A stretch of DNA of 64,000 bases from Lawsonibacter faecis (GCF_014287675.1 NZ_JACOPQ010000011.1:1-64000), one strand, 5' to 3'. Counted from the first letter of the stretch, positions 1 through 10,141 are shown. Numbers and translations are program-made. Notes: generated from the letters alone by a model not told the origin.

Positions 1-87
1 AGGGCGCAATCACCATGCAGGCGGGGACCGACGGCGGATGCATCAGCATCCCGCTCCCTCTACGATTCCCGCCGCCTGTGCAATTCA

Positions 88-708
88 TCACCGGATGAAG
101 TTGGTCCTTAAAGGCGACTCCCGCACCGGCGCGGGCACGCCGGCCTTCCGCCCTGCCTCGATGGATTTGAGAAGCCACGCCATGTTCTCCCCCAGGGTAC
201 GCATGGTCTGGAGGCCCTCCTCGTCCCTGCGCACTTCCTCCGGCGTGGAGCCGTGGACCTGGTTCCAGTACTGGGAGGAGACCACCGGCATACTGGAGAT
301 GGTGAAATATTTATTGAGCTGGTCGAAGGCCGCGCTGGCCCCGCCCCGGCGGCAGGAGACCACCGCCGCGCCCGGCTTCCCGGCCATGCGCCCGCCGCTC
401 GCGTAGAAGAGCCGGTTGAGGAAGGAGGTAATCTGCCCGCTGGCGGCGGCATAGTACACGGGGGAGCCCGCCACGACCGCGTCGATGGCGTCCAGCCGGG
501 AGAGCACGTCGTTGACCTGATCGTCAAAGACGCATTTTCCGGTCCGGCCGCAGCCGCCGCAGGCGATGCACCCGGCCACGGGCTTTTTGCCCAGGTAGAG
601 AAGCTCCGTCTTAATGCCATGCCCGTGCAGCGTCTGAGCCACCTCGCTCAGGGCGGTGTAGGTGCAGCCGTGCTCATTGGGGCTGCCGTTGATGAGCAGT
701 ACTTTCAT
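88..708 (-). CDS. Iron-sulfur flavoprotein / NADPH-dependent FMN reductase family
   Basis: A 206-residue flavodoxin-fold protein. The N-terminus MKVLLINGSP is the phosphate-binding loop for FMN in this family. A cysteine cluster at C47, C50, C53 and C59 (CIACGGC then C) resembles the 4Fe-4S site of archaeal and clostridial iron-sulfur flavoproteins, so electron transfer from ferredoxin or NAD(P)H to FMN is likely; the physiological partner is unknown. The middle (VVAGSPVYYAAASGQITSFLNR) is the usual second flavin-contact segment. It is a single gene on the reverse strand, divergent from the lipoprotein gene. The first 87 bases of the window hold nothing I can identify. Confidence 0.85.
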   Translation of the reverse strand: MKVLLINGSPNEHGCTYTALSEVAQTLHGHGIKTELLYLGKKPVAGCIACGGCGRTGKCVFDDQVNDVLSRLDAIDAVVAGSPVYYAAASGQITSFLNRLFYASGGRMAGKPGAAVVSCRRGGASAAFDQLNKYFTISSMPVVSSQYWNQVHGSTPEEVRRDEEGLQTMRTLGENMAWLLKSIEAGRKAGVPAPVRESPLRTNFIR

Positions 709-987
709 GAGTCATACCTCCTTAATTGCTGCGTCTGCGGCAAATTCCCGTCAGGAAAACAGAGAACAGGCGCAAACTGTCTGCCATTCCCTAGAATTAT
801 ATTCCATCCGCACAGTTTTTCAAGCACATTCCTCAAAATGCTGCATTCCTGGGGAAAAACGTCCGACCCGGTGGAGATCTTCCGGCGGTCACATTATTTA
901 CAAATTCCCATACCAATGATAAAAGAATTATGATATGATACAAAACAGATATTTATGCCCAACATTGACCGCGGAGGGCCTGACGAT

Positions 988-2364
988 ATGAAAAAGAAAT
1001 GTGCTCTGCTGCTGCTGGCGGCTGTCCTGCTGGGACTGCTGTCCGGCTGCTTCCGCTCGGTGGACGAGCTCTACTCCCTGCCCAAGCTCCCGGAGGAGTA
1101 CCAGAACCTCCAGGCCAAGATCGAGGAGATCACCGGCGCGGGCGCGGAGTACTCCGCGCCCCAGCGGGGCGAGAACAACCAGCCCGTCCAGCTCAAGGAT
1201 CTGGATGGGGACGGCGTGATGGAGGCCATCGCCTTCTTCCGGGTGAGCACCGCCAGCGCCGATGAGAAGCCGCTGAAAATCTACATCTTCCGTCTGACCG
1301 ACAGCGGCTACGAGGTCGGCGCCGCCATTGAGGGGGACGGGTCCGCCATCCAGTCCATCACCTATGAGGACGTCAACGGCGGTCCGGCCAAGGAGCTGGT
1401 GGTGAGCTGGCTGTCGGGCGGCAACGCCACCACGCTGTCGGTCTACTCCGTGGAGCGGTTTGAGGTCACCGAGCTCATGCGCAGCAGCTACAACAGCTTC
1501 AAGCTCCAGGACCTGGACATGGACAACCGCAAGGAACTGGTACTGGTGCGGATGGACCCCATCGAGGGGCGAAACCGTGTGGAATTCTGGGACTCGGACG
1601 GGGACAGTCTGCTCCTGCGCAGCTCCGCCATGCTCTCCCAGGGCGTCACGGAGCTGGTGACCGACAGCCTGAAGGTCCCCTTTGTCCAGGAGGGCTACCT
1701 CCGGGGTGACACGCCGGTACCCGCCCTCTTCGTCACCTCTTACCAGGGGGAGGAGATCCTCACCGACATCTTCGCCTGGCGGGATGAGGCCCTGGTAAAC
1801 ATAACGATGGAAGAGAACGAACCGGGGAGCGAGATCGCCGGCGGCGTGAGTTATATCACCAGACGGGATAAGGACGATGCCAAGATTACCGACATCAACG
1901 GCGACAACGTTCTGGAAATCCCCATGCCCGTCGATATGGCCTCCAGCGATTCAGTGGTCACCGCAGAGGTGCTCTACGAGTGGGTTCAGTTCGACCTGAG
2001 CGGGAAGGGCGTTAAGGTCTTCACAACCTACCACAATTTTAAGGATAATTGGTACTTTATCCTGCCTGAGAGCTGGGAGGGGCGCGTGGATGTGACCCAG
2101 TACGCAAGCTCCGGGGAGGAGGCCACCGTCTTCTCTCTGACCGGCGCGGCAGGAGAAGAGGGGGAGAGCGTCCTGACCATCTATAAGCTCACCGGGCCCA
2201 ACCGGCATATGCGCGCCCGGATGGGCGGCCGCTTTACCCTGGACCAGGATGAGAATACCATCTACTCCGCCGAGCTGACGGGAACCCGGGACTACGGCCT
2301 GGACCAGGCGGACGTGCTGGAGCGGTTCTGCCAGAGCAAAACCGACTGGTCCTCCGGGACATAG
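988..2364 (+). CDS. Putative lipoprotein with FG-GAP/VCBS-like repeats
   Basis: A 458-residue exported protein. The N-terminus has lysines, a hydrophobic stretch and the lipobox LSGC with Cys21, so it should be lipid-anchored outside the cytoplasmic membrane. Segments such as QLKDLDGDGVMEA, LQDLDMDNRKELVL and ITDINGDNVLEIP are Asp-rich calcium-loop repeats typical of VCBS/FG-GAP beta-propeller proteins. The start at 988 is preferred over an upstream in-frame ATG at 955 because only 988 places the signal peptide at the N-terminus. It lies just ahead of a response regulator and histidine kinase in the same direction, as for a sensor accessory or target protein. Function unknown. Confidence 0.85.
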   Translation: MKKKCALLLLAAVLLGLLSGCFRSVDELYSLPKLPEEYQNLQAKIEEITGAGAEYSAPQRGENNQPVQLKDLDGDGVMEAIAFFRVSTASADEKPLKIYIFRLTDSGYEVGAAIEGDGSAIQSITYEDVNGGPAKELVVSWLSGGNATTLSVYSVERFEVTELMRSSYNSFKLQDLDMDNRKELVLVRMDPIEGRNRVEFWDSDGDSLLLRSSAMLSQGVTELVTDSLKVPFVQEGYLRGDTPVPALFVTSYQGEEILTDIFAWRDEALVNITMEENEPGSEIAGGVSYITRRDKDDAKITDINGDNVLEIPMPVDMASSDSVVTAEVLYEWVQFDLSGKGVKVFTTYHNFKDNWYFILPESWEGRVDVTQYASSGEEATVFSLTGAAGEEGESVLTIYKLTGPNRHMRARMGGRFTLDQDENTIYSAELTGTRDYGLDQADVLERFCQSKTDWSSGT

Positions 2365-2462
2365 CCTCTGCCCCTGGACAGCCGGCCGAATGATGAAAAA
2401 TCACTGCATTTCCGCGTGTCCGCAACGGCGCGGAAACGATTGGAGTACAAGGAGGGAGCACC

Positions 2463-3149
2463 ATGAAAAAAGTTCTCGTGTTGGAAGACGAGGCCAATAT
2501 CCGCAGCTTTGTGGTCATCAACCTCAAGCGCGCGGGCTATGAGGCCATTGAGGCCGGAACCGGCGAGGAGGCCCTCAGCCAGCTGCGCCGGAATCCGGAT
2601 ATCAAGGTTGCGCTGCTGGACATCATGCTGCCCGACATGGACGGCTTTGAGGTCTGCCGCCGTATCCGTGCCAGCAACAGTCAGATTGGTATTATTATGT
2701 TAACTGCAAGGACCCAGGAGATGGACAAGGTCACCGGCCTGATGACCGGCGCGGACGACTATGTGACCAAGCCCTTCTCCCCGGCGGAGCTCACCGCCCG
2801 CATCGACGCGCTCTACCGCCGGGCGGGGGGCGGCGCGGTGGAGGACAGCGGAGAAATCAGCCAGCCGCCCTTCCTGCTCAACACCCGCAACCGCACGCTG
2901 GAGAAGAACGGACAGCGCGTGAAGCTCACCCAGGTGGAGTACTCCATCGTCAAGCTCTTCATGGAGAAGCCGGGCCAGGCCCTCTCCCGGGAGGAGATTC
3001 TGGATGCGGTATGGGGCCGGGACTATTTCGGCGAGCTGAAGATTGTAGATGTGAACATCCGCCGCCTGCGCATCAAAATCGAGGACGACCCGCAGAACCC
3101 GTCCTATATTACGACGGTGTGGGGATACGGGTACAAGTGGGGGTTCTAG
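2463..3149 (+). CDS. OmpR/PhoB-family response regulator
   Basis: A 228-residue two-domain regulator. The receiver domain (about residues 1-118) has the acidic pair near E9/D10, the phospho-acceptor Asp53 in LLDIMLPDMDG, a Thr in IIMLTAR and Lys in YVTKPFSP. The C-terminal winged helix (about 130-228) ends with the typical ITTVWGYGYKW motif for DNA binding. The start has a good ribosome site (AAGGAGGGAG). The histidine kinase gene follows 88 bp downstream, and the two should form one system. The stimulus is unknown; the preceding lipoprotein may contribute to sensing. Confidence 0.93.
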   Translation: MKKVLVLEDEANIRSFVVINLKRAGYEAIEAGTGEEALSQLRRNPDIKVALLDIMLPDMDGFEVCRRIRASNSQIGIIMLTARTQEMDKVTGLMTGADDYVTKPFSPAELTARIDALYRRAGGGAVEDSGEISQPPFLLNTRNRTLEKNGQRVKLTQVEYSIVKLFMEKPGQALSREEILDAVWGRDYFGELKIVDVNIRRLRIKIEDDPQNPSYITTVWGYGYKWGF

Positions 3150-3237
3150 GGCGGGCCGAAGCGGGTCGTCCGGGGCCCCGCAGAGCGGGGCGCTGATTGA
3201 AGTGTTTTTTCATTTTCTTTGACCCGGTGGTGAGGTA

Positions 3238-4674
3238 ATGGAAGCAAGACAAAAAAAGTTCAAGGGCATACGAAAGCGCTGGATGGTCAACTCCATCAGC
3301 GTTGTGCTGCTCATCGTCCTGCTGGCGGTGACGGCCTTCTCCATCGCCCTGGCGGGGTACTACTACTCCAGCATGAGCTTCGAGCTCAAGGGCAAGGCGG
3401 AGAGCGCCGTGAGCGGCGGGAATATCAGCAATAAGAACGACTACCTCACCTACGCCCAGGAGTATGTCACCAATCGCTTCGGCGATCAGGACCACATTCA
3501 GGTCCAGTTCATCAGCGCCGCCGACGGCACGGTCCAGGTCTCCAGCTACGGCATGGACGAGAGCTACGGCCTGTCTACCGGCACCGCCCCCGGAACCCCG
3601 GACATCGCCGAGGCCATCGAAAAGGTGGAGACCAGAATCTGGACGGGGAGCGACCCCCACACCGGGGAGCATATTATGGCAGTCTCCAGCCCCCTGGTCA
3701 TCAACGGACAGGTGGAGGCGGTGGCCCGGATGGTCACCTCCCTGCGGCTGGTGGACTGGCAGATCGCCGCCGTCATCGGCATCGCCCTGGCGGTGGGAGC
3801 CCTGATTCTGGCGCTGGTCTATTTCTCCAATCTCTACTTCGTCCGCTCCATCGTGGAGCCGGTGGCCGGCATCACCGAAACAGCCAAGCGCATCGCCGCC
3901 GGGTCCTACGGCATTCAGATTGAGAAGAAGTTTGACGACGAGATCGGCGACCTCACCGACACCATCAACGATATGTCGCTCAAGATCAAACAGTCCGAGA
4001 AGATGAAAAGCGAGTTTATCGCCTCGGTCTCCCACGAGCTGCGCACCCCACTCACCGCCATCAACGGCTGGGCCGAGACCATCCAGAACGGCGAAGTCCG
4101 GGACGCGGAGGACGTGCGCAAGGGTATGGGCATCATTGTCTCCGAGGCCCGGCGGCTCACCAACATGGTGGAGGAGCTGCTGGAGTTCTCGCGGATTGAG
4201 GACGGCCGCTTTACCCTATCCATTGAGAGCGTGGACATCAAGGCCGAGCTGGAGGACGCGGTCTACACCTATAAGGAGTTCTTCCGCAAGGAGGGGATCG
4301 CCCTCAACTATGAGGATACCGAGGAGGAATTTCCTACCATTGAGGCCGACCCCGAGCGGCTGAGACAGGTCTTCTCCAACCTCTTCGACAACGCCGCCAA
4401 GCACGGCGGGTCCGGCAGGCGCATCGACACCGCCATCGGCCGGGAGGAGGATTCGGTGGTCATCACCATCCGGGACTACGGCCCCGGCATTCCCGAGGAG
4501 GAGCTGCCTCACGTCAAGTACAAGTTCTACAAGGGCTCCTCCAAGGCCCGCGGCAGCGGCATCGGCCTGGCGGTGTGCGACGAGATTATCTCCCGCCATA
4601 ACGGCACTCTGGACATCGGAAACGCCGAGGGCGGCGGGTGTGTCGTCACCATTCGCCTGCCGATTGGAACATAG
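3238..4674 (+). CDS. Membrane sensor histidine kinase (HAMP-HisKA-HATPase)
   Basis: A 478-residue kinase. TM1 is at about residues 20-42, then an extracytoplasmic sensor of about 135 residues, TM2 at about 178-198, a HAMP linker, and a HisKA dimerization domain with His266 in SVSHELRTPL. The ATPase domain has the N box (LFDNAAKHG), the G1 box (DYGPGIPEE) and the G2 box (GSGIGLAV). All catalytic motifs are present. It should phosphorylate the response regulator encoded immediately upstream. The organisation is like WalK/PhoR-type kinases, but the extracytoplasmic sensor gives no clue to the ligand. Confidence 0.93.
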   Translation: MEARQKKFKGIRKRWMVNSISVVLLIVLLAVTAFSIALAGYYYSSMSFELKGKAESAVSGGNISNKNDYLTYAQEYVTNRFGDQDHIQVQFISAADGTVQVSSYGMDESYGLSTGTAPGTPDIAEAIEKVETRIWTGSDPHTGEHIMAVSSPLVINGQVEAVARMVTSLRLVDWQIAAVIGIALAVGALILALVYFSNLYFVRSIVEPVAGITETAKRIAAGSYGIQIEKKFDDEIGDLTDTINDMSLKIKQSEKMKSEFIASVSHELRTPLTAINGWAETIQNGEVRDAEDVRKGMGIIVSEARRLTNMVEELLEFSRIEDGRFTLSIESVDIKAELEDAVYTYKEFFRKEGIALNYEDTEEEFPTIEADPERLRQVFSNLFDNAAKHGGSGRRIDTAIGREEDSVVITIRDYGPGIPEEELPHVKYKFYKGSSKARGSGIGLAVCDEIISRHNGTLDIGNAEGGGCVVTIRLPIGT

Positions 4675-4833
4675 GTTCGATAAAACGCTTGCAATTTAGA
4701 ATGGCGTCTGATATACTGCAATTAAATTAAAAAGAGACGCGGCGCGCGGCGGCTCCGAGGAGCCGCCTTCGCTGTGGACCGCGGGCAGATAAGACTGACT
4801 TTTGCGGATTTTGATAGATAAGGGAGTTACCGA

Positions 4834-5817
4834 ATGTCTAACGAAAATAAGTCCTGCGCCACGCCCTTCAAGACAATGATTGGCGGGCAGGCGCTCATTG
4901 AGGGCATCATGATGATGGGCCCCGAGAAAAAGGCCATCGTCGTCCGCAGGCCGGACGGCGGCCTGGAGGAGAAGGTGGAGGAGCGCATCCTCATCAAGGA
5001 CAAGCACCCCATTCTGGGCGTGCCCTTCATCCGGGGCATCTTCAGTTTCGGATCCTCCATGGCCAACGGCGTCAAGGCCCTCATGTACTCCGCCGAATTC
5101 TATCCCGAGGAGGAAGAGCAGGAGCCGGAGGAACCCTCCAAATTTGAAAAGTGGCTGGACGCCAGGCTGGGCAGCGAAAAGGCCGCCAGCTTCTTCATCA
5201 CCCTGGCGGTGGTGCTGGGCATCGGCTTCTCCGTCCTGCTCTTTTTCATTTTGCCTACCTTCCTCACCGGCGGCATCCTCTACTTCTTCCCCAATTTCCC
5301 CCTGTGGGGCCGGAATCTGGTGGAGGGAATTTTGAAAATCGCCATCTTCATGGGCTACTTATTCCTGTGCTCCAAGATGAAGGATATCCGGCGGGTGTTC
5401 TCCTACCACGGAGCGGAGCACAAGACCATCTTCTGCTATGAGAAGGGACTTCCGCTGACAGTGGAGAACGTCCGGGCCCAGCCCCGGCACCATCCCCGCT
5501 GCGGCACCAGTTTCCTCTTCGTGGTCATCTTTATCTCCATCCTCTTCTCCAGCGTCTTTTTCGCCTTCTTCCAGTTTACCAACGTATGGCTGCGCACCCT
5601 GGTCCATCTGGCCCTTCTGCCGCTGGTGGTCGGCGTCACCTATGAGATCAACCGCTATATGGGCGGCCATGAGAACGCTCTCACCCGCATCTGCACCGCC
5701 CCCGGCCTGTGGATGCAGAACTTTACCACCTTCGAGCCGGACGACTCCATGATCGAGGTGGGAATCCGCTCCCTGGAGCTGGTGCTGCCCAGCGAAAAGG
5801 GGAAGGACGCCTGGTAA
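4834..5817 (+). CDS. DUF1385 family integral membrane protein
   Basis: A 327-residue protein with the DUF1385 hallmark MIGGQALIEGIMM near the N-terminus, a central HGAEHKTIFCYE segment and HPRCGTSFLF. There are about four membrane segments (around residues 130-155, 165-185, 230-255 and 260-280). The family occurs widely in Firmicutes next to prmC-prfA, and the same arrangement appears here with prmC 127 bp downstream. Biochemical function is not established; association with translation release factor genes is conserved but unexplained. The start ATG follows a GGGAG ribosome site. Confidence 0.9.
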   Translation: MSNENKSCATPFKTMIGGQALIEGIMMMGPEKKAIVVRRPDGGLEEKVEERILIKDKHPILGVPFIRGIFSFGSSMANGVKALMYSAEFYPEEEEQEPEEPSKFEKWLDARLGSEKAASFFITLAVVLGIGFSVLLFFILPTFLTGGILYFFPNFPLWGRNLVEGILKIAIFMGYLFLCSKMKDIRRVFSYHGAEHKTIFCYEKGLPLTVENVRAQPRHHPRCGTSFLFVVIFISILFSSVFFAFFQFTNVWLRTLVHLALLPLVVGVTYEINRYMGGHENALTRICTAPGLWMQNFTTFEPDDSMIEVGIRSLELVLPSEKGKDAW

Positions 5818-5943
5818 GGGAAATGTGAAAAAGGAAGAGCAGGGAGCCGGGCGGGCCGCGGAGCTTATTGCGGCCTGCGCGTCGCTCACGGCGGGTCATT
5901 GTGTGTTGACCGACTGCCTGCTGCTCTTGTTGGGGGAATCGGT

Positions 5944-6807
5944 TTGGCAACGACCTACAATAATTTGTATCTCGATGCGAGGAAGCAATTGAAGGCGGCG
6001 GGTGTGGACGCCGCACAGCTGGAGGCCCGGGAGCTGATGTGCTGCGCGGCCGAAAAAACCCGGGAACAATTTTACCGGGATCTGCCTCTCTACGTCTCCG
6101 CCGAGGTGGAGGCCCGCATGGCCGGTCTGTTGGAGCGCCGCCTGGCGGGCGAGCCGGTGGCCTACATCATCGGGGAGTGGGAGTTCTACGGACTGCCCCT
6201 GGATATTTCCCGGGACGTGCTCATTCCGCGGATGGATACCGAGGTCCTGGCCGAGCGGGCCATCCTCCTGGCCCGGGCCGCCGGGGAGGGGGCACGGGTG
6301 CTGGATCTGTGCGCCGGCAGCGGCTGCGTGGGGCTGGCGGTGGCCGCCAATGTGCCCGACTGCCGGGTGGTGCTGGCGGACTACAGTGAGGAGGCCCTGA
6401 AGATCTGCAAGCAGAACGTCCGCCGCAACGACCTGAACGCCAGGGTGACCTGTGTCCAGGCTGACGCCCGGCAGGCGCCCTCGGCGGTGCTCTGGGACTT
6501 TGACGTAATTGTGTCCAATCCGCCCTACATCCCCTCGGGCGATCTGCCGGGGCTTGACGTATCTGTCCGGGATTACGAACCCATGCTGGCCCTGGACGGC
6601 GGGACGGACGGCCTGGACTTCTACCGGGACATCGCCTCCAAATGGGGGGCGGCTCTGCGCCTGGGCGGCAGCCTGATGTTTGAAGTGGGCATCGGCCAGG
6701 CCCCCGATGTGGAACTGCTGATGGCGCAAAACGGCTATGAGCACATCCAGACCAGCCGGGATACCGCCGGTATCTGGCGGGTCGTGGAGGGGACACTGGA
6801 AAAATAA
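5944..6807 (+). CDS. prmC: Release factor glutamine N5-methyltransferase PrmC
   Basis: A 287-residue SAM-dependent methyltransferase that modifies the glutamine of the GGQ motif in release factors. The catalytic NPPY is at residues 192-195 (VSNPPYIPSGD); the SAM loop is VLDLCAGSGCVGLA. The N-terminal helical domain for binding the factor is present (REQFYRDLPLYV). I choose the TTG at 5944, which has GGGGGAA seven bases upstream and gives MATTYNNLYLDARKQL. A longer reading from 5899 has no ribosome site. prfA, the common neighbour, is absent here. Confidence 0.93.
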   Translation: MATTYNNLYLDARKQLKAAGVDAAQLEARELMCCAAEKTREQFYRDLPLYVSAEVEARMAGLLERRLAGEPVAYIIGEWEFYGLPLDISRDVLIPRMDTEVLAERAILLARAAGEGARVLDLCAGSGCVGLAVAANVPDCRVVLADYSEEALKICKQNVRRNDLNARVTCVQADARQAPSAVLWDFDVIVSNPPYIPSGDLPGLDVSVRDYEPMLALDGGTDGLDFYRDIASKWGAALRLGGSLMFEVGIGQAPDVELLMAQNGYEHIQTSRDTAGIWRVVEGTLEK

Positions 6808-6812
6808 AAGCG

Positions 6813-6864
6813 GAAAAAAGAAAAGAGCGGCTGGGCAATTGCGCCGCCCGTCTTTTTTCTTTCT
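6813..6864 (+). terminator. Intrinsic terminator after prmC
   Basis: A GCGGC/GCCGC stem flanked by an A-rich 5' side and a T-rich 3' side (CTTTTTTCTTT) lies between prmC and recA. It should end the DUF1385-prmC transcript, so recA has its own promoter. Confidence 0.7.
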
Positions 6865-6892
6865 TCTTTAACTAAGAAGGGATGGATTATCA

Positions 6893-8014
6893 ATGGCTGA
6901 CAAGAAAAAGTCCAGCGTGGAGGCCGCGTCTCCCGCGTCTGACAAGAAGAAGGCCCTGGAGACCGCCATGGCCCAGATTGAAAAAACCTACGGCAAGGGT
7001 TCCATCATGCGCCTGGGCGAGAACCAGGGCGTAGTGGTGGAGGCCATCCCCACCGGCTCTCTCTCCCTGGATCTGGCGCTGGGCATTGGCGGCGTGCCCA
7101 AGGGCCGTATTATTGAGGTCTACGGCCCCGAGTCCTCTGGTAAGACCACTCTGGCCCTCCACATTGTGGCCGAGGCTCAGAAGCGGGGCGGCGAGGTGGC
7201 CTTCATCGACGCCGAGCACGCCCTGGATCCCACCTATGCCCGCGCCCTGGGCGTGGATATTGAGTCCATGCTGATCTCCCAGCCCGACACGGGCGAGCAG
7301 GGCCTGGAGATCTGCGAGGCCCTGGTCCGCTCCGGCGCCATCGACGTGGTGGTGGTGGACTCTGTGGCCGCTCTGACCCCCCGGGCGGAGATTGAGGGCG
7401 ACATGGGCGATTCCCATGTGGGCCTGCTGGCCCGGCTGATGAGTCAGGCGCTGCGAAAGCTGGCTGGCTCCATTGCCAAGACCAACTGCATCGTCATCTT
7501 CATCAATCAGCTGCGTGAGAAGGTGGGCGTGATGTACGGCAACCCCGAGGTCACCACCGGCGGACGGGCGCTGAAATTTTACGCCAGCGTCCGTATCGAC
7601 GTGCGCCGCATTGAGGCGCTGAAGAACGGCGGCGAGATCGTGGGCAACCGCACCCGCGCCAAGGTGGTCAAGAACAAGGTTGCACCCCCGTTCCGGGAGG
7701 CTGAATTCGACATCATGTACGGCGAGGGCATCTCCAAAATCGGCGAGATTCTGGACCTGGGCGTGAAGCTGGAGGTGGTCCAGAAGTCCGGCTCTTGGTT
7801 CAATATGGGCGAGCTGCGTCTGGGCCAGGGACGGGACGCGGCCAAGCAGTTCCTGAAGGACAACCCTGAGACTGCCGACCTCATCGAGGCCGAGATCCGG
7901 AAGAACTCCTATAAACTTATGAGCAATCAGTCCCGGGCGGCCGCCCGGGCGGCCGGCAGGGCCGTGGACGTGAGTGCCGAGGACTTTGAGGACGGCGAGG
8001 ATGCGGATCACTAA
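6893..8014 (+). CDS. recA: Recombinase RecA
   Basis: A 373-residue RecA. It carries Walker A GPESSGKT, Walker [11 protein letters not shown], the L2 loop region [21 protein letters not shown] and the C-terminal domain with a short charged tail. It forms ATP-dependent filaments on single-stranded DNA, catalyses strand exchange and triggers LexA self-cleavage. The length is normal for the family. recX overlaps its 3' end. I saw no obvious Gram-positive LexA operator in the short space upstream. Confidence 0.99.
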   Translation: MADKKKSSVEAASPASDKKKALETAMAQIEKTYGKGSIMRLGENQGVVVEAIPTGSLSLDLALGIGGVPKGRIIEVYGPESSGKTTLALHIVAEAQKRGGEVAFIDAEHALDPTYARALGVDIESMLISQPDTGEQGLEICEALVRSGAIDVVVVDSVAALTPRAEIEGDMGDSHVGLLARLMSQALRKLAGSIAKTNCIVIFINQLREKVGVMYGNPEVTTGGRALKFYASVRIDVRRIEALKNGGEIVGNRTRAKVVKNKVAPPFREAEFDIMYGEGISKIGEILDLGVKLEVVQKSGSWFNMGELRLGQGRDAAKQFLKDNPETADLIEAEIRKNSYKLMSNQSRAAARAAGRAVDVSAEDFEDGEDADH

Positions 8015-8642
8015 ACTGCTCCCCTCCACGAAGATCCAGGGCCGCTGGCTGTGCTGTCTGGAGGATGACTCCATTCTCCGGGTTGGGGAGAACGAGGTGG
8101 TGGCCTTCGGGCTCTACTCCGGCATGGAGCTGACGGAAGACCTCCGGCGGGAGCTGGAGGAGGCGGTGCGGCGGTCTGACGTCCGGGAAAGGGCCCTGGA
8201 CCGCATTGCCGCCCGGCCCATGTCCCGGAAGGAGCTGGTGGAGAAGCTCACCGCCCGCCCCCGGGACCCTGAAAAGCCCGCGATTCCGACGGAGGACGCC
8301 GAGGCGGCGGCGGACTGGCTGGAGGGGCTGGGCTACCTCAACGACGCCGAGTACGCCCAAACGGTGGCCCGGCACTACTCCGCCAAGGGCTTTGGACCCC
8401 GAAAGGTCCGGGACGAGCTCTTCAAGCGGGGAGTGCCCCGGGCGTACTGGGACGCCGCGTTGGAGGAAGCCGAGGCGCCGGAGGACGGGATCGACGCCTT
8501 TATCCGCCAGAAGCTGAGAGGGCGCCAGCCCGACGCCAGGGAGCTCAAGCGGGTCTCCGACGCACTGGCCCGGCGGGGCTACCGCTGGGAGGACATCAAG
8601 TCCGGCCTGCGCCGTTACGGCGCGGAGCTTGAGGAAGAATGA
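8001..8642 (+). CDS. recX: Regulatory protein RecX
   Basis: A 213-residue RecX, the modulator of RecA filament extension. The tandem three-helix repeats are recognisable: [40 protein letters not shown] and [17 protein letters not shown] chose ATG 8001, inside the last codons of recA (stop at 8014), because an overlapping recA-recX pair implies translational coupling and it begins [11 protein letters not shown]; an upstream in-frame ATG at 7974 would only add sequence inside recA. Co-transcription with recA is expected. Confidence 0.93.
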   Translation: MRITKLLPSTKIQGRWLCCLEDDSILRVGENEVVAFGLYSGMELTEDLRRELEEAVRRSDVRERALDRIAARPMSRKELVEKLTARPRDPEKPAIPTEDAEAAADWLEGLGYLNDAEYAQTVARHYSAKGFGPRKVRDELFKRGVPRAYWDAALEEAEAPEDGIDAFIRQKLRGRQPDARELKRVSDALARRGYRWEDIKSGLRRYGAELEEE

Positions 8643-8670
8643 GAAGAGAAGCGGACACGGCCTGTCGTGT

Positions 8671-8699
8671 CCCCGCGCGGGCCGCCGGCCCGCGCGGGG
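8671..8699 (+). repeat. Perfect 13-bp GC-rich hairpin after recX
   Basis: A perfect inverted repeat, left arm 8671-8683 and right arm 8687-8699 with a 3-base loop. It lies 29 bp past recX and has no T-run on either side. It may act as a U-less terminator or transcript-end stabiliser. Confidence 0.6.
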
Positions 8700-8805
8700 G
8701 CGCGATTTGCCATGTCCGCTTTCCGGCGCCCTGCAATTGGGGCTGTACAACCCGGCCGTTTCGTGATATCCTTATTTGACCTATTTTTCTAAGGAGTATG
8801 CTGTC

Positions 8806-10137
8806 TTGAATACTTATAAAGTGGCGTTTGTCTCCCTTGGCTGCGCCAAAAACTTGGTAAACACTGAGCAGATGATGGCCCTTTGCCGTGACGCGGGGCA
8901 TACCGTCACCGCCGACGCAGAGGGGGCTGACGTGGCCGTGCTCAACACATGCGGCTTTATCGACTCCGCCAAGAGCGAGGCCATCGACCATATTCTGGAG
9001 CTGGCGGAGCTGAAAAACCAGGGCGTGCTGGGGAAGCTGCTGGTCACCGGCTGCCTCTCCCAGCGATACCGGGACGAGCTGCTGGAGGATATGCCCGAGG
9101 TGGACGGCATTCTGGGCACTGGCAGCTATACCGATATCGTCCCCGCCATCGAGGCTGTGATGGAGGGGGACCAGCCCACCTTCTTCGGGAATATTGACGA
9201 CACCATCGAGGATGGGGCCCGGATGGTCTCCACCCCCGGCTATACGGCCTACCTGAAGATCGCCGAGGGCTGCGACAACCGCTGCTCTTACTGCATCATT
9301 CCCTATCTCCGGGGCCGCTACCGCAGCCGGACGATGGAATCCCTGCTCGCTGAGGCGAGGGAGCTTGCCGACCGGGGCGTGAAGGAGCTCATCGTCATCG
9401 CACAGGACATCACCCGCTACGGGATTGATCTCTACCACAAGAGGATGCTGGGCGAGCTGCTCCGGGAGCTGTGCAGGCTGCCCTTCCACTGGGTGCGGCT
9501 GCACTACCTGTACCCCGACGAGCTGGATGACGCGCTGATTGACGTCATCGCATCCGAGCCAAAGATCCTCCGTTATATCGATATCCCCCTCCAGCATATC
9601 AACGACGGCATTCTGAAGGCCATGAACCGCCGTGGCAGCAAGGCGGAGATTGTGGCCCTGCTGGATAAGCTGCGTGCGCGGCTCCCCGGTCTGGTGCTGC
9701 GCACCTCTCTGATCTGCGGCCTGCCCGGCGAGGGTGAGGCCGAGTTCGAGGAGCTGTGCGATTTTCTCCGGTCGGCGGGTATTGAGCGGGCGGGGATCTT
9801 CCAGTTCTCCCCTGAGGAGGGGACGCCCGCGGCCGTTATGGAGAACCAGGTGGACGTCGATGTAGCCGCACGGCGGGTGGAGCTTCTGGTGGACCTCCAG
9901 TCCCGGGTGATGGACGACTTCAACGCCCGGCGGATGGGGGAGACACTGGAGGTTCTCTGCGAGGGCTTCGATCCCGACATGGGCTGCTATGCCGGGCGTT
10001 CCTATGCGGACTCCCCCGACGTGGACGGCAAGGTGTACTTTACCGCCGCGGGCGTGGTAAGCGCGGGCGAGTTTGTGCAGGTGCGCATCACAGGCGCGGA
10101 GGATGGAGATTTGATGGGTGAGATCGAGGAGGATTGA
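8806..10137 (+). CDS. rimO: Ribosomal protein S12 methylthiotransferase RimO
   Basis: A 443-residue radical SAM methylthiotransferase that modifies an aspartate of ribosomal protein S12. The N-terminal UPF0004 domain opens with VSLGCAKNLVNTEQM and has its cluster cysteines (C in NTCGF, C in TGCLSQ). The radical SAM CxxxCxxC is in GCDNRCSYCIIP, and the C-terminal TRAM domain is present. YIDIPLQHI is typical of the MiaB/RimO family, and NLVNTE favours RimO over MiaB. I choose the TTG at 8806 because AAGGAG lies nine bases upstream; the ORF is open to 8776 without a ribosome site. pgsA follows after 4 bp. Confidence 0.95.
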   Translation: MNTYKVAFVSLGCAKNLVNTEQMMALCRDAGHTVTADAEGADVAVLNTCGFIDSAKSEAIDHILELAELKNQGVLGKLLVTGCLSQRYRDELLEDMPEVDGILGTGSYTDIVPAIEAVMEGDQPTFFGNIDDTIEDGARMVSTPGYTAYLKIAEGCDNRCSYCIIPYLRGRYRSRTMESLLAEARELADRGVKELIVIAQDITRYGIDLYHKRMLGELLRELCRLPFHWVRLHYLYPDELDDALIDVIASEPKILRYIDIPLQHINDGILKAMNRRGSKAEIVALLDKLRARLPGLVLRTSLICGLPGEGEAEFEELCDFLRSAGIERAGIFQFSPEEGTPAAVMENQVDVDVAARRVELLVDLQSRVMDDFNARRMGETLEVLCEGFDPDMGCYAGRSYADSPDVDGKVYFTAAGVVSAGEFVQVRITGAEDGDLMGEIEED

Positions 10138-10141
10138 GGCC

